Shown here in pieces: positions 30,278 to 39,086 of a stretch of 64,000 nucleotides of DNA (its first letter is position 1; each line of letters starts with the position of its first letter). The translations under genes were made by a program, and so were the position numbers. The notes beneath the pieces were generated by a model. The model was not told where the DNA came from, did no database searches, and saw nothing but the letters and a program-made list of their open reading frames with translations. Origin of the DNA: Verrucomicrobiota bacterium (lineage in GTDB: Bacteria > Verrucomicrobiota > Verrucomicrobiia > Opitutales > Opitutaceae); the NCBI GenBank assembly GCA_016235555.1, contig JACRKC010000129.1, positions 16,735 to 80,734 on the forward strand. Reading direction: 5' to 3'.

Positions 30278-30802
30278 AACCGGTCGCCGACACCGGCCTG
30301 CTGGTCGGTTTCCTTGATCGGTCCGACCAATATCATGACTGGGCTGCCGGATGTTTCGATGAGTTGCGCACCGTCCTGACCACGTGCGAAGCCGTGATCG
30401 CCGAAGTCGAATATCTGACCCCCGGCCCCGGTCCGCTCCTGATGGAAATGGTCCGGCGTGGCACCTTGCACATCGTGCCCCTGCTGCCTGCGGAGGCCGA
30501 AGCCATCGGGGCTTTGCTCAAACGCTATCCCACTCTATCACAATGTCGAAGAATCGCTCGTCTCGAACGAAATTCTTGAACAGGAAGCTGGGAAGGACGG
30601 GAAGAATCCAATTTCTGCTCTTTCCGCTCTTCCCGGCCTTCCTGTTCAAAATCGTTCGGTTGCGGCCCTAAAGTTCGCCGACGCCTGCTTGGTGCGGCTC
30701 CGTGAAATTCTTCCCGGCGCGACGATCTACACCACGGATCGGAGAGATTTTACGATTTATCGCCGTCATCGAAACCAATCGATCAAGTTCGTGAGTCCGT
30801 GA
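30274..30802 (+). pseudogene. PIN-domain toxin (VapC-like), disrupted
   Basis: The start MKPVADTGLLVGFLDRSDQY has the first PIN Asp pair region, then CEAVIAEVEYLTPGP. The frame fails at 30529: CGCTAT is followed by a 10-nt insertion (30529-30538, duplicating CTATC) before CACAATGTC. The second half in the shifted frame, KFADACLVRLREILPGATI then YTTDRRDFTIYRRH, has the catalytic ADACLV and TTD..DF blocks. A palindromic element at 30564-30658 lies between the halves but keeps the shifted frame open. So the 10-nt insertion alone broke the reading frame. The intact protein would have been an RNase toxin of the module. Confidence 0.8.
30564..30658. repeat. Palindromic element inside the PIN gene
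   Basis: Inverted arms CGAACGAAATTCTTGAACAG and CTGTTCAAAATCGTTCG with extended imperfect pairing (GGAAGCTGGGAAGGACGGG versus CCGCTCTTCCCGGCCTTCC). It interrupts the conserved region just before ADACLV, yet the frame stays open across it. Confidence 0.8.
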
Positions 30803-30871
30803 ACGGATGGCCCTGGGCCCATGGGTTGAATTCCCCCCGACCTTGGCATTGCCCCGCGCGCCGCGCCCTGA

Positions 30872-32158
30872 ATGCTCGCGCGCATGACACCCTTCGTTCG
30901 CCGGGTCTTCTGTGTCGTTCTCGGGATCATCGGCGCGGCCCGACTGCGCGCCGAACTCTCGCCCGAGGAAAAGAAACTCGCCGACTGGCTCGCCGGCCAG
31001 CAGGAGGAGATGATCGCGTTGCTGGAGAAATCCGTGAAGATCGACAGCCCGAGCGAGAACGTCGCCGGTGTGCGCGCGATGCACGATTTGTTCGCCGGCG
31101 AACTGCAGCCGCTCGGCTTCACGCCGCGCTGGGTCCCGCTCGCGCCCTCGTCCGGCCGGGCCGGGCATCTTTTCGCCGACCACCAAGGCGCCCGCGGCCA
31201 ACGCGTGCTCATGATCGGCCACCTCGACACCGTGCTGCCCGGCGGCCGCTTCGTGCGCGAGGGCGACCGCGCCCGCGGCTCCGGCACCAGCGACATGAAG
31301 GGCGGCGACATCATTCTGATTTACGCGATCAAGGCGCTGCACGCCATCGGCGCTCTGGCAGGTTCCCAGATCACCGTGGCGATGACCGGCGACGAGGAGT
31401 CCATCGGCCGCCCCGTGGAGGATTCGCGCCGCCCGTTGATCGAGGCCGGCAAAGCCTGCGACGTGGCGCTCTGTTTCGAAGGCGGCAGCCGGAACGAGGC
31501 CACCACCGCGCGCCGTGGCGCCAGCAACTGGGAACTCGAGGTCACCGCGCCGACCGGCCACTCCTCCGGCATATTCTCCGCCGCGATGGGCAGCGGTGCC
31601 ATTTACGAGGCGGCGCGCGTGCTCGATCGTTTCCAAACCGAGCTGCGCAAACTGCCCGGCCTCACCGCCAATGTCTCCCTGGTCTCCGGCGGCGCGGAAG
31701 TGACCGAACAGCCCTTCGGCGCCAGCGCCACCGGCAAGGCCAACATCATCCCCGCCCGCGCCATCGCCCGCGGCGACATCCGCGCCGTCACGCCCGAGCA
31801 ACTCGATCAAGCCGAGCAACTGATGCGCGACATCGTCGCGCAGCACCTGCCGCGCACCGAAACGAAGTTCCGCCTCGAACGCCGCTACCCGCCCATGGCC
31901 AGCGGCCCGCGTCACCTCGAAGTGCTCGCGCTCTACGACCAGGCGAGCCGCGACCTCGGGCAGGGTCCCGTCGCCGGCAACGATCCCACCCGCCGTGGTG
32001 CGGGCGACGCCGCCTTCGTCGCACCGTATTGCGGAACGCTCGATGGGCTGGGCATCTTCGGCAGCGGCGCCCACGCCGACCGCGAAAGCGCCGATCTCAA
32101 ATCCCTCGTATCGCAATCCACCCGCGCCGCCGTGCTGCTCTACCGGCTGACGCGGTGA
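30872..32158 (+). CDS. M20-family glutamate carboxypeptidase-like peptidase
   Basis: 428 residues from ATG 30872 (an ATG at 30884 is also possible). The N-terminus MTPFVRRVFCVVLGIIGAAR is a signal peptide. The di-zinc M20 motifs are LMIGHLDTVLP (His, Asp), RGSGTSDMKGGDIILIYAI (Asp), MTGDEESIG (Glu pair) and, near the C-terminus, FGSGAHADRESADL (His), with the dimerisation domain between. This is the carboxypeptidase G2 class, which removes C-terminal glutamate from folate-like or peptide substrates. Probably periplasmic. It sits between toxin-antitoxin modules on the same strand; no functional link is evident. Confidence 0.92.
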   Translation: MLARMTPFVRRVFCVVLGIIGAARLRAELSPEEKKLADWLAGQQEEMIALLEKSVKIDSPSENVAGVRAMHDLFAGELQPLGFTPRWVPLAPSSGRAGHLFADHQGARGQRVLMIGHLDTVLPGGRFVREGDRARGSGTSDMKGGDIILIYAIKALHAIGALAGSQITVAMTGDEESIGRPVEDSRRPLIEAGKACDVALCFEGGSRNEATTARRGASNWELEVTAPTGHSSGIFSAAMGSGAIYEAARVLDRFQTELRKLPGLTANVSLVSGGAEVTEQPFGASATGKANIIPARAIARGDIRAVTPEQLDQAEQLMRDIVAQHLPRTETKFRLERRYPPMASGPRHLEVLALYDQASRDLGQGPVAGNDPTRRGAGDAAFVAPYCGTLDGLGIFGSGAHADRESADLKSLVSQSTRAAVLLYRLTR

Positions 32159-32243
32159 GCCAGGAACTCCTCGCGAACACGACCAGCGGTCCCGAGCAGA
32201 ACCGAAACTTGCTTCAGGGGCCCTTGTCGCTAACCTGACCCCG

Positions 32244-32462
32244 ATGAGCGTTCAGGAAATCAAGCAGCAGATCGCGACTCTCTCGCTGGATGACCAGGCC
32301 CAGTTGGAGTCGTATCTGAGAGTGACCCGGGCCGCGCGCGCGCCGGGTTTCCAAGAGCACATCGAGGCCGCCCATCGGCGGATGGATGCGGGCCAGGCCA
32401 TTTCGTCGTCAGAACTACGGGCCATGCTGGCCACCGACCGGTCGGCCGATAGTTCCCGGTGA
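32244..32462 (+). CDS. Type II antitoxin, small helical
   Basis: 72 residues (MSVQEIKQQIATLSLDDQAQ), fully helical in pattern: an N-terminal IKQQIATLSLDDQAQLESYL helix and a basic/acidic tail (MDAGQAISSSELRAMLATDR). It resembles the short antitoxins that precede ParE/RelE toxins. The stop overlaps the toxin's GTG start (GTGA). Confidence 0.65.
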   Translation: MSVQEIKQQIATLSLDDQAQLESYLRVTRAARAPGFQEHIEAAHRRMDAGQAISSSELRAMLATDRSADSSR

Positions 32463-32710
32463 GCTACGATTTCTCGCTGGATCGCGAGGCTGTCGCCACC
32501 TTTCAGGCCGCCACCGTCCGCGAACGCCGGCTGTTGTTCGACGCTTGTGAAAACCTCGCCCGCCATCCCTTCACGCGCGGCGACTACTCGTTCGTCGACG
32601 CCAATGGCCGCGAAAATCACGTCATCGATTTGGGAGACTTTGTGCTGACTTTCTGGACCGATCACGCGGCGCGGATGGTGCGGATTCTCAAGCTGGAAAG
32701 AGCGCAGTAG
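32459..32710 (+). CDS. ParE/RelE-like toxin
   Basis: 83 residues with a GTG start at 32459 overlapping the antitoxin stop. The pattern SLDREAVATFQAATVRERRL, LARHPFTRGDYSFVDANGRE, NHVIDLGDFVLTFWTDHAAR and MVRILKLERAQ is that of the RelE/ParE fold (two helices, then a beta-sheet with an interaction-rich strand). It would act as an mRNA interferase or gyrase inhibitor; which one cannot be told. The following 292 bp (32711-33002) carry no feature I can support. Confidence 0.7.
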   Translation: MSYDFSLDREAVATFQAATVRERRLLFDACENLARHPFTRGDYSFVDANGRENHVIDLGDFVLTFWTDHAARMVRILKLERAQ

Positions 32711-33002
32711 CCCGGCGGCCATCGCACCGTCGGTCGAATTTTCCCCTCCTGCGAAGCTGGCTACGCTTTGCCTGTATTCCCGGAGACTCCTCGGCTTGGT
32801 CTGTCTGTCACTGGTCAAGCCATGACTCTCTCTGGCTCCTACGATTAGGCGGCGCGCTGCTTTGAGCGAAGCAGCCGAAGGGGTCTGGTGGTATATCTTA
32901 ACGTCCGCCGCACGCGTGGCAGGGCATGCGAAAGCAGGCGTGGCCGAAGCGGAAGCCGCCTTCATCCTTGCCCGGGATATTTGTGTCGATAGCGTGAGGT
33001 CC

Positions 33003-33221
33003 ATGGATGCCGTCCTTCCGCTCGATCATATGACCACGGAGGAAAAGCTGCGCGCGATGGATGCGCTGTGGGCGGATCTCTCGCGCAACGCCGACACCTA
33101 CGAGTCGCCCGCGTGGCATCGCGACGTGCTGCGCGAACGCGACCGTCGCATCACCGAGGGCAGGGAGCCGTCGGCCAATTGGGAAGAGGCCAAGCGCAGA
33201 CTCCGCGAACGCCTCCTGTGA
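33003..33221 (+). CDS. Addiction-module antitoxin component
   Basis: 72 residues from ATG 33003 (MDAVLPLDHMTTEEKLRAMD); an ATG at 33030 is a good alternative. TTEEKLRAMDALWADLSRNA followed by ESPAWHRDVLRERD and NWEEAKRRLRERLL matches the putative addiction-module component family (PF09720 / TIGR02574 as I recall). The stop overlaps the GTG start of the following toxin. Confidence 0.8.
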   Translation: MDAVLPLDHMTTEEKLRAMDALWADLSRNADTYESPAWHRDVLRERDRRITEGREPSANWEEAKRRLRERLL

Positions 33222-33517
33222 AAGTTCGGATTCGGCCTTCGGCGGAGGACGATTTGGCTGACGGTTTTGCCTTCTACGAAAGCCAGCAGGCCGGATTGGG
33301 CCGCTACTTTCTTGATTCGCTGTCAACCGACATCGACTCGCTCGCACATTCCGGAGGAATACATCGCCAAGTGTTTGGTGCTCACCGGTTGCTTTCGCGC
33401 CTATTTCCGTTCGCCGTTTACTACGATGTCGTGGGCGACACGGCTCACGTGAAAGCCATCTTGGACTGTCGTCGCGATCCGAAATGGATTCAGACGAAGG
33501 TGCGTGCAGCCCGTTGA
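33218..33517 (+). CDS. RelE/ParE family toxin
   Basis: 99 residues with GTG start 33218 (VKVRIRPSAEDDLADGFAFY). RPSAEDDLADGFAFYESQQ, LSTDIDSLAHSGGIHRQVFG, FPFAVYYDVVGDTAHVKAIL and DCRRDPKWI are the standard RelE/ParE blocks, matching its position after a family antitoxin with a GTGA overlap. Its stop is 5 bp from the convergent nuoN stop, so no room exists for a separate terminator. Confidence 0.85.
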   Translation: MKVRIRPSAEDDLADGFAFYESQQAGLGRYFLDSLSTDIDSLAHSGGIHRQVFGAHRLLSRLFPFAVYYDVVGDTAHVKAILDCRRDPKWIQTKVRAAR

Positions 33518-33522
33518 GCGCG

Positions 33523-34983
33523 TCACCGGGCCGAACCTACCGCCAAGGGAATATTCACGTTCGCCACCGACTGCGTGAGCGCGTCGATCATCGTCGCGGG
33601 AGCGACGCCGAGGGCGACGATCAGGATGATCAGGGCGATGCAGAGAGCGCGCGTGCCGGCGTCGAGAGTGATGGGGGCGGCGTTTTCCTGCGGGTCGCCG
33701 AAGATCGCTTCCTTCACGACGCGGAGGTAATAGTAGACGGCAACGGCGGCGTTGAGCATCGTCACGATGACGAGCGCGAGGTGTCCCTTGGCCAGCACGG
33801 CGGTGAGGAGCGAGAGTTTGCCGAAGAAGCCGACGAAGGGCGGAATGCCGGCGAGGCCGAACACGCCGACGATCAGCGTGAGGGCGAGCAGCGGCGAGCG
33901 GCGGTGCAGCCCCGCGAGTTCTTCGATGGCGACGTTGGTGCCGTCGCGCGACACGCGCGAAATCACCACGAAGCAGGCGAGCACCATGAGCACGTAGCCG
34001 GTCACGTAGTAGAGTGCGGCGCCGAAGCCTTGGCTGCTCAACGCCACGAAGCCGACCACCGCGTAGCCCGCGTGCGCGATGCCGGAGAATCCGAGCAGGC
34101 GCTTGAAGTCGGTTTGCACGAGCGCGATCAAGTTGCCGAACAGCATAGAGGCGATCGCGAGGCCAGTGAGGAGCGTCGCGACCGAGGAGTTTTCGCCCGA
34201 CGCGAGCGAGACCAACCGCGCGAGCACGGCGACGGCGGCGACCTTCGGGAGCGAGGCGATGAGGCTGGCGGTTTCGTTGGACGCGCCCTGGTAGACGTCA
34301 GGCGTCCAGAAGTGGAAGGGGAAGACCGCGAGTTTGTAGAAGAGCCCGGCGAAGGTGAACGCGAGACCGGCGATCGCGAGCGGCGAGTGGAGGACCGGCG
34401 CGAGCTTGGCGGCCATCAGCGGCAACGAAGTCGTGCCAGTCAGGCCGAAGAGGTAGCTCAGACCGAAGAGCATCACGCCGTTGGCCGCGACGCCGAACAT
34501 GATGTATTTGATCGCCGACTCCATCTGGCTGCGCTGGCCGTCGCGCTCGCGGCGCATCGGCACCATCAGGTAGAGCGGGAACGACGACAGCTCGAGGGCG
34601 ATGACAAGCGCGATCACGTCGACGCAGCTCACGAGCATCACAAGGCCGGTCACACTCAGCGTCAGGAAGAGGAAATATTCCGGCTGCGTGCGCTCGCGAA
34701 TGTCGGGCAGGCGTCCGCTGACGAAGAGAATCGCGACGTAGCCGACGGCGATGACGAGTTTCAACAACTGCGAGAACTGATCGACGCGGTAGGCGCCGCT
34801 GAAGAGCACGGCCTGCTGCTTGAGCGCCAACACGCACGCCACGACCGTCGCGATGGCCGTGGCTATGGCGACGAGCCGGGCGCGTTGCGCGAGACCTTCA
34901 CCGATGGAGACAAAGAACAGCGCCAACCCGCCGGCCAGCAGGACAAGTTCGGGGAGGAAGGCGGTGAGAAAGGCGGAGGTCAT
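33523..34983 (-). CDS. nuoN: NADH-quinone oxidoreductase subunit N (set 1)
   Basis: 486 residues, about 14 TM helices; one of the proton-pumping antiporter-like subunits of complex I in the inner membrane. Key residues: the Glu in VIALELSSFPLYLM, Lys in LFYKLAVFPFHFWTPDVYQG and Lys in LPKVAAVAVLARL. The ATG at 34983 (MTSAFLTAFLPELVLLAGG) was chosen; codons further upstream read through repeat DNA. It is the last gene of set 1 and converges on a toxin gene. Confidence 0.95.
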   Translation of the reverse strand: MTSAFLTAFLPELVLLAGGLALFFVSIGEGLAQRARLVAIATAIATVVACVLALKQQAVLFSGAYRVDQFSQLLKLVIAVGYVAILFVSGRLPDIRERTQPEYFLFLTLSVTGLVMLVSCVDVIALVIALELSSFPLYLMVPMRRERDGQRSQMESAIKYIMFGVAANGVMLFGLSYLFGLTGTTSLPLMAAKLAPVLHSPLAIAGLAFTFAGLFYKLAVFPFHFWTPDVYQGASNETASLIASLPKVAAVAVLARLVSLASGENSSVATLLTGLAIASMLFGNLIALVQTDFKRLLGFSGIAHAGYAVVGFVALSSQGFGAALYYVTGYVLMVLACFVVISRVSRDGTNVAIEELAGLHRRSPLLALTLIVGVFGLAGIPPFVGFFGKLSLLTAVLAKGHLALVIVTMLNAAVAVYYYLRVVKEAIFGDPQENAAPITLDAGTRALCIALIILIVALGVAPATMIDALTQSVANVNIPLAVGSAR

Positions 34984-35011
34984 GATGCAATCGCAGTGTG
35001 CTGGCGCAGAG

Positions 35012-35261
35012 GGGTGGGCCAGGCGCTCCGCGCGCGGTCGGATTGCGCGCCCCAACCGGGCGCAATTGGACAGCCCGGGGCATCGCCCCGGGAAACGAAC
35101 GAACAAATTCCAAGCCCTGTGAGGGCGCAATCGTCGCCCGAAAATGTCGCCCCTTCAGGGCTCTGACGTTTTTCCGGATTGATCACCCAAGGTTGCACCT
35201 TGGGCTGTCGAATGGCGCCCCGTTGGGGCACAAGGCCGCGCGCGGAGCGCACGGCCCACCC
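35012..35261. repeat. Nested palindromic repeats, families J and F
   Basis: Outer arms GGGTGGGCCAGGCGCTCCGC and GCGGAGCGCACGGCCCACCC (family J) enclose a family F element starting with an ATTGCGCGCCCCAACCGGGC arm. Inner parts such as CCCTTCAGGG and GCCCCGGG pair across it. A separate F copy is at 43553-43755. This fills the nuoM-nuoN gap (34984-35313). Confidence 0.75.
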
Positions 35262-35313
35262 ACGAGCCGACGCGCCGGATGTTGCTGAAGGTTTCGCGGG
35301 CATGGTTTCGTTT

Positions 35314-36816
35314 TTATGGCAGCGCACTCGCCACCTGCGTGACGGCCGGGCCGGCTTGCTTCAGGAGGTTGAGCACCGTGGCGTGCATCGCGTGCACGAA
35401 CGGCTGCGGGTGCAGGCCGATGATCAAAACAAACGCGAGCAGCGGCGTGAGCGTTATGATTTCGCGCGCGTCGAGGTCCTTCAGGCCGGTGTGGTCGGGG
35501 TTGGCCGTGCCGCCCCAAGCGACGCGTTGGAGCATCCGCAGCATGTAGGCGGCGGCGAGGACGACGCCGGGGACGAGGATGATCGTGATGGTCTTCGAGG
35601 CGGCGAAGCTGCCGGCCAGCACGAGGAATTCACCGATGAAACTGTTGGTGCCCGGGAAGCCGAGCGAGGAGAGGCAGAACACGCCGAGGAAGCCCGCGAA
35701 CACCGGCATGAACTTGCCGATGCCGGCCGCTTCACTGAGGTCGCGCGTGTGCAGGCGCTCGTAGATGATGCCGACGCAGATGAACAACGCGCCGGTGGTC
35801 ACGCCGTGGTTGATCATCACGAGCGTGGCGCCTTCGAGGCCGTTCACGTTGAGGGCGAAGATGCCGAGCGTCGCGAAGCCCATGTGGCCCACGCTGGAGT
35901 AGGCGACGAGTTTCTTGAGGTCGGCTTGCGCAAGGGCGGTGAAACCGCCGTAGAGAATCGCCACGGCCGAGAGCGCGAGGATGTAGGGAGCGAAGACGTG
36001 CGTCGCGTGCGGCGTGATCGGCAGGCAGAAGCGGAGGAAACCGTAGGTGCCCATCTTCAGCAGCACGCTGGCGAGGATCACGGAGCCGGCGGTCGGCGCC
36101 TCGACGTGCGCGGCTGGGAGCCACGTGTGAAACGGGAACATCGGAACCTTGATCGCGAAGGAGAGGAAGAACGCGCCGAAGACCCACAGCTGGAACGTCG
36201 GCGAGTAGTTCTGCCCCATCATTCCCGGGATGCTGAAGCTGCCGGTCTGCAGCCGCAGCGCGATGAGCGCGACAAGCAGCAGCACCGAGCCGGCCATGGT
36301 GTAGATGAAGAACTTGATCGAGGCGTAGATTTTGCGCGGGCCGCCCCAGACGCCGATGAGCAGCGCCATCGGGATGAGCATCGCCTCCCAGAACACGAAG
36401 AACAGGATCGCATCGAGCGCGCTGAACACGCCGACCATCGCCGCCTCCATGATGAGAAGGCAGATCATGAATTCCTTCACGCGTTTCGTGATGTAGCGCC
36501 AGGAGGCCAGCACGCAGAGCGGCGTGATGAGCGTCGTCAGCAGCACGAGCAGCACGCTGATGCCGTCGAGGCCGAGCGCGTAGTCGATCTTGAGGAAGGG
36601 AATCCACGCGACCTGCTCCTTGAACTGGAAGGCGGCGGTCTCGGGGTTGAAGCGCCACCAGAGCGGGAGCGAGATCACCGCGATGACCGTCGTGCTGATG
36701 AGCGCCCACCAGCGCTGGGCCTGTTCGCCGCGGAGGACGGCCGCGATCGCCGCGGCGACCAGCGGGCTGAAGATCAGCACGCTGAGGAAAGGAAAGTCGC
36801 TGGTGGCGGGGTTCAT
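35314..36816 (-). CDS. nuoM: NADH-quinone oxidoreductase subunit M (set 1)
   Basis: 500 residues, about 14 TM helices. Proton-channel residues are visible: Glu in FFVFWEAMLIPM and Lys in AIKVPMFPFHTWLPAAHVEA and LLKMGTYGFLRF, with a broken-helix Pro. LADLKKLVAYSSVGHMGFAT is the conserved C-terminal channel. It is a full NuoM of ordinary length (about 500). The upstream gap 36817-36975 contains family A repeat. Confidence 0.96.
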   Translation of the reverse strand: MNPATSDFPFLSVLIFSPLVAAAIAAVLRGEQAQRWWALISTTVIAVISLPLWWRFNPETAAFQFKEQVAWIPFLKIDYALGLDGISVLLVLLTTLITPLCVLASWRYITKRVKEFMICLLIMEAAMVGVFSALDAILFFVFWEAMLIPMALLIGVWGGPRKIYASIKFFIYTMAGSVLLLVALIALRLQTGSFSIPGMMGQNYSPTFQLWVFGAFFLSFAIKVPMFPFHTWLPAAHVEAPTAGSVILASVLLKMGTYGFLRFCLPITPHATHVFAPYILALSAVAILYGGFTALAQADLKKLVAYSSVGHMGFATLGIFALNVNGLEGATLVMINHGVTTGALFICVGIIYERLHTRDLSEAAGIGKFMPVFAGFLGVFCLSSLGFPGTNSFIGEFLVLAGSFAASKTITIILVPGVVLAAAYMLRMLQRVAWGGTANPDHTGLKDLDAREIITLTPLLAFVLIIGLHPQPFVHAMHATVLNLLKQAGPAVTQVASALP

Positions 36817-36848
36817 GGGAGCGGAATCGACGGGACGCGCCGCGGAAC

Positions 36849-36919
36849 GTAGCGGCCGAGGTCACGAGGCCGGAAATCGCGGATGGCGGGCACGCCGGCC
36901 TCCTCACGTCGGCCGCTAC
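36849..36919. repeat. Palindromic repeat, family A (copy 2)
   Basis: GTAGCGGCCGAGGTCACGAG with its complement at the far end; the same arms as 1048-1114. Confidence 0.85.
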
Positions 36920-36975
36920 CAGAGGCGAACCACCACCTGCCTTGTGTATCTGTGCCTTTGTGGTTCATCGATCGT

Positions 36976-38826
36976 TCAGAGCATCACGACGAGGATGACG
37001 ACGAGCACCGCAGCCACGCCGAAGGCCACGGTGAGATTTTCCTGGAGCGCGCCGCGTTGCGCGGTGCGCAGGCGGCCGCCGAGATCGCGGATGGAGGAGG
37101 CGAGTCCGTCGACCACGCCGTCGATCACGCGGCCGTCGAAGACGGCCGAGGCCCGCGCGGCCGACATGAGCGAGGAGATGCCGCCGTAGCGGTAGATTTC
37201 GCCAACCAGGTTGTCGACGGCTTGGATCGGTTTGCGCGAGAGCCAGAGGACGGCTTGGCCGGCTTTCCGGTAGGGCCAGTCGAGGTCGAGGCTGATCTTG
37301 GCCTCGGGCTCGAGTTTCTTGATGAGCAGGAAGAACCCGAGCGCGGTGAAGAGGAGGATCTGGAGCGTCTCCGAGACGTGGTAGGAGCCGTAGACGACCT
37401 TGGCGTATTCATGCGCCGGCTCCTGGTAGGGCAGCATGTCGTAGAGATACGGCGTGTAGCTGCCGATGAAGATGCAGAGCCCCGCGGTGATCGCCATGGC
37501 GGCGTTCATGTTCCACGGCGGTTCGGCGGCGCGTTGCCACGTCTCCTTCGAGCAGTGGTTTTTGCCGAACCAGATGAAATACGGAACCTTCAAGCCCGTG
37601 TGCAGGAATGTGCCGGCCGACGCGAGCATGAGCAGGAAGCCGACCCACAGCTTGTGATCCTCAAAGCCGGCGGCGACGATCATGGACTTGCTGACAAAGC
37701 CGCTGAAGAGCGGGAACGCCGAGATGGAGAGACCGCCGATGAGCGTGAAGAGGAACGTCCACGGCATCTTCTCCCAGAGACCGCCGAGTTCCGTGAACTT
37801 GCTCTTGCCGGTCATGAACAACACGGAGCCGCAGCCCATGAAGAGCAGGCCCTTGTAGAGGATGTGGGCGAACGCGTGGGCACAGGCGCCGTTGATCGCG
37901 AGTTCGGTGCCGAGGCCGACGCCGGCGACCATGTAGCCGACCTGGCTGACGATGTGGTAGGCGAGCAGGCGGCGGCAGTCGTTTTCGAGCACCGCGTAGA
38001 CGACGCCGTAGAGCGCCATGGCCACGCCGAGGGCGATGAGAATTTCCATGCCCGCGAAGCCGCGGATGAGCGCGTAGACGGCGGTCTTCGTCGTAAATGC
38101 GCACATGAACACCGAGCCGTTGAAGGTGGCCTCGCCGTAGGCGTCGGGCAGCCACGCATGGAACGGCGGCACCGCGGCATTGAGGATGAAGCCGATCATC
38201 ACCAGCCACGCGCCGATGGATGGGTGCTTCACGTCGAAGAGCGCGAACTCCATGCTGCCGGTCGCCTTGTAGTGGAGCATGATGCCGGCGAGGAGCGCGA
38301 CGCCGCCGGCCATGTGCACGAGCAGGTAGCGGTAGCCGGCGCCGAGCGACTCCTCGCGACCGCGGAACCAGATGAGGAACACCGACGACAGCGCCATCAG
38401 TTCCCAGAAGAGGAAGAGCGTAATGAGATCGCCGGCGAGGATGGCGCCGAGCGAACCGGCCACGTAGATCCATGCCACCGAGTGCTCGACCGCACGCTTC
38501 ACGTGCATGCCGTAGAGCGAGCCGATGATGCACATCAGCCCCATGATGTAGAGGAACACGTTGCTCAGCGCGTCGACGCGGCCGAACGTGAGCGTGAACT
38601 TCAGGAACGGAACGACACCGAACGTGCCCTTCGCCAGCGCAACGATGCGCCAGAAAGTGAGCGCCGGGATGAGCAGCAACCAGCCCTTGCGGAGCTTCTC
38701 GGGCACGAGCGGCAGCAGGAGCGCGCCCGCGATCAGGATGAGCGCTGGATGCAGCCAGAACCCGGAGGACGGAAGACTGAGGTCGGAGGACAGGGCCGCC
38801 ATGAACGGAGCCAGAAGATCACTCAT
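36976..38826 (-). CDS. MrpD-like antiporter subunit with lateral helix (set 1)
   Basis: 616 residues. The core resembles Na+/H+ antiporter subunit D rather than NuoL: LFLFWELMALSSVFLIWF, LNAAVPPFHAWLPDAYGEA, MCAFTTKTAVYALIRGF and RLLAYHIVSQVGYM. The usual TM7 Lys is replaced by Asn-Ala (LNAAVP). After LDLDWPYRK a roughly 70-residue, mostly helical stretch leads to a final TM. This is where NuoL has the long lateral helix, which here seems longer than the roughly 41 residues I recall for E. coli NuoL. So this subunit probably brackets the arm of a modified complex I. The first codon overlaps the stop of the preceding small gene. Confidence 0.85.
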   Translation of the reverse strand: MSDLLAPFMAALSSDLSLPSSGFWLHPALILIAGALLLPLVPEKLRKGWLLLIPALTFWRIVALAKGTFGVVPFLKFTLTFGRVDALSNVFLYIMGLMCIIGSLYGMHVKRAVEHSVAWIYVAGSLGAILAGDLITLFLFWELMALSSVFLIWFRGREESLGAGYRYLLVHMAGGVALLAGIMLHYKATGSMEFALFDVKHPSIGAWLVMIGFILNAAVPPFHAWLPDAYGEATFNGSVFMCAFTTKTAVYALIRGFAGMEILIALGVAMALYGVVYAVLENDCRRLLAYHIVSQVGYMVAGVGLGTELAINGACAHAFAHILYKGLLFMGCGSVLFMTGKSKFTELGGLWEKMPWTFLFTLIGGLSISAFPLFSGFVSKSMIVAAGFEDHKLWVGFLLMLASAGTFLHTGLKVPYFIWFGKNHCSKETWQRAAEPPWNMNAAMAITAGLCIFIGSYTPYLYDMLPYQEPAHEYAKVVYGSYHVSETLQILLFTALGFFLLIKKLEPEAKISLDLDWPYRKAGQAVLWLSRKPIQAVDNLVGEIYRYGGISSLMSAARASAVFDGRVIDGVVDGLASSIRDLGGRLRTAQRGALQENLTVAFGVAAVLVVILVVML

Positions 38827-39079
38827 CGTAGTAATCCTCCCGGGTCATGATGCCCGAATGGCCGAACCATTTTGAAACGTAGACGATCACCACGCAGGCC
38901 ACGAAACCGAAGGCGGCCCAGAAGCCGGGGATGTGCTCGGGCTTCGTGTGCGCGTGATGCTTGTCGACGATCGCCGGGATCGCGTCGGCCGCGATGAGCA
39001 GCACCAGCACGACGAGGCACACCCAAATGACGGTCTTCAGGTGGGCGCGGAGAAATTGGATGAGGCGGAGGAGGTTCAT
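38819..39079 (-). CDS. Small complex I-associated membrane protein
   Basis: 86 residues from the ATG at 39079 (MNLLRLIQFLRAHLKTVIWV); the sequence upstream is a repeat and cannot be coding. Two TM helices, TVIWVCLVVLVLLIAADAIP and GFWAAFGFVACVVIVYVSKW, with a polar loop (KHHAHTKPEHI) and a C-terminal acidic tail TREDYYDE. It overlaps the MrpD-like gene by 8 bp. Its position between two antiporter subunits suggests an accessory subunit of this arm; no family name known to me. Confidence 0.7.
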   Translation of the reverse strand: MNLLRLIQFLRAHLKTVIWVCLVVLVLLIAADAIPAIVDKHHAHTKPEHIPGFWAAFGFVACVVIVYVSKWFGHSGIMTREDYYDE

Positions 39080-39086
39080 GGGGACC

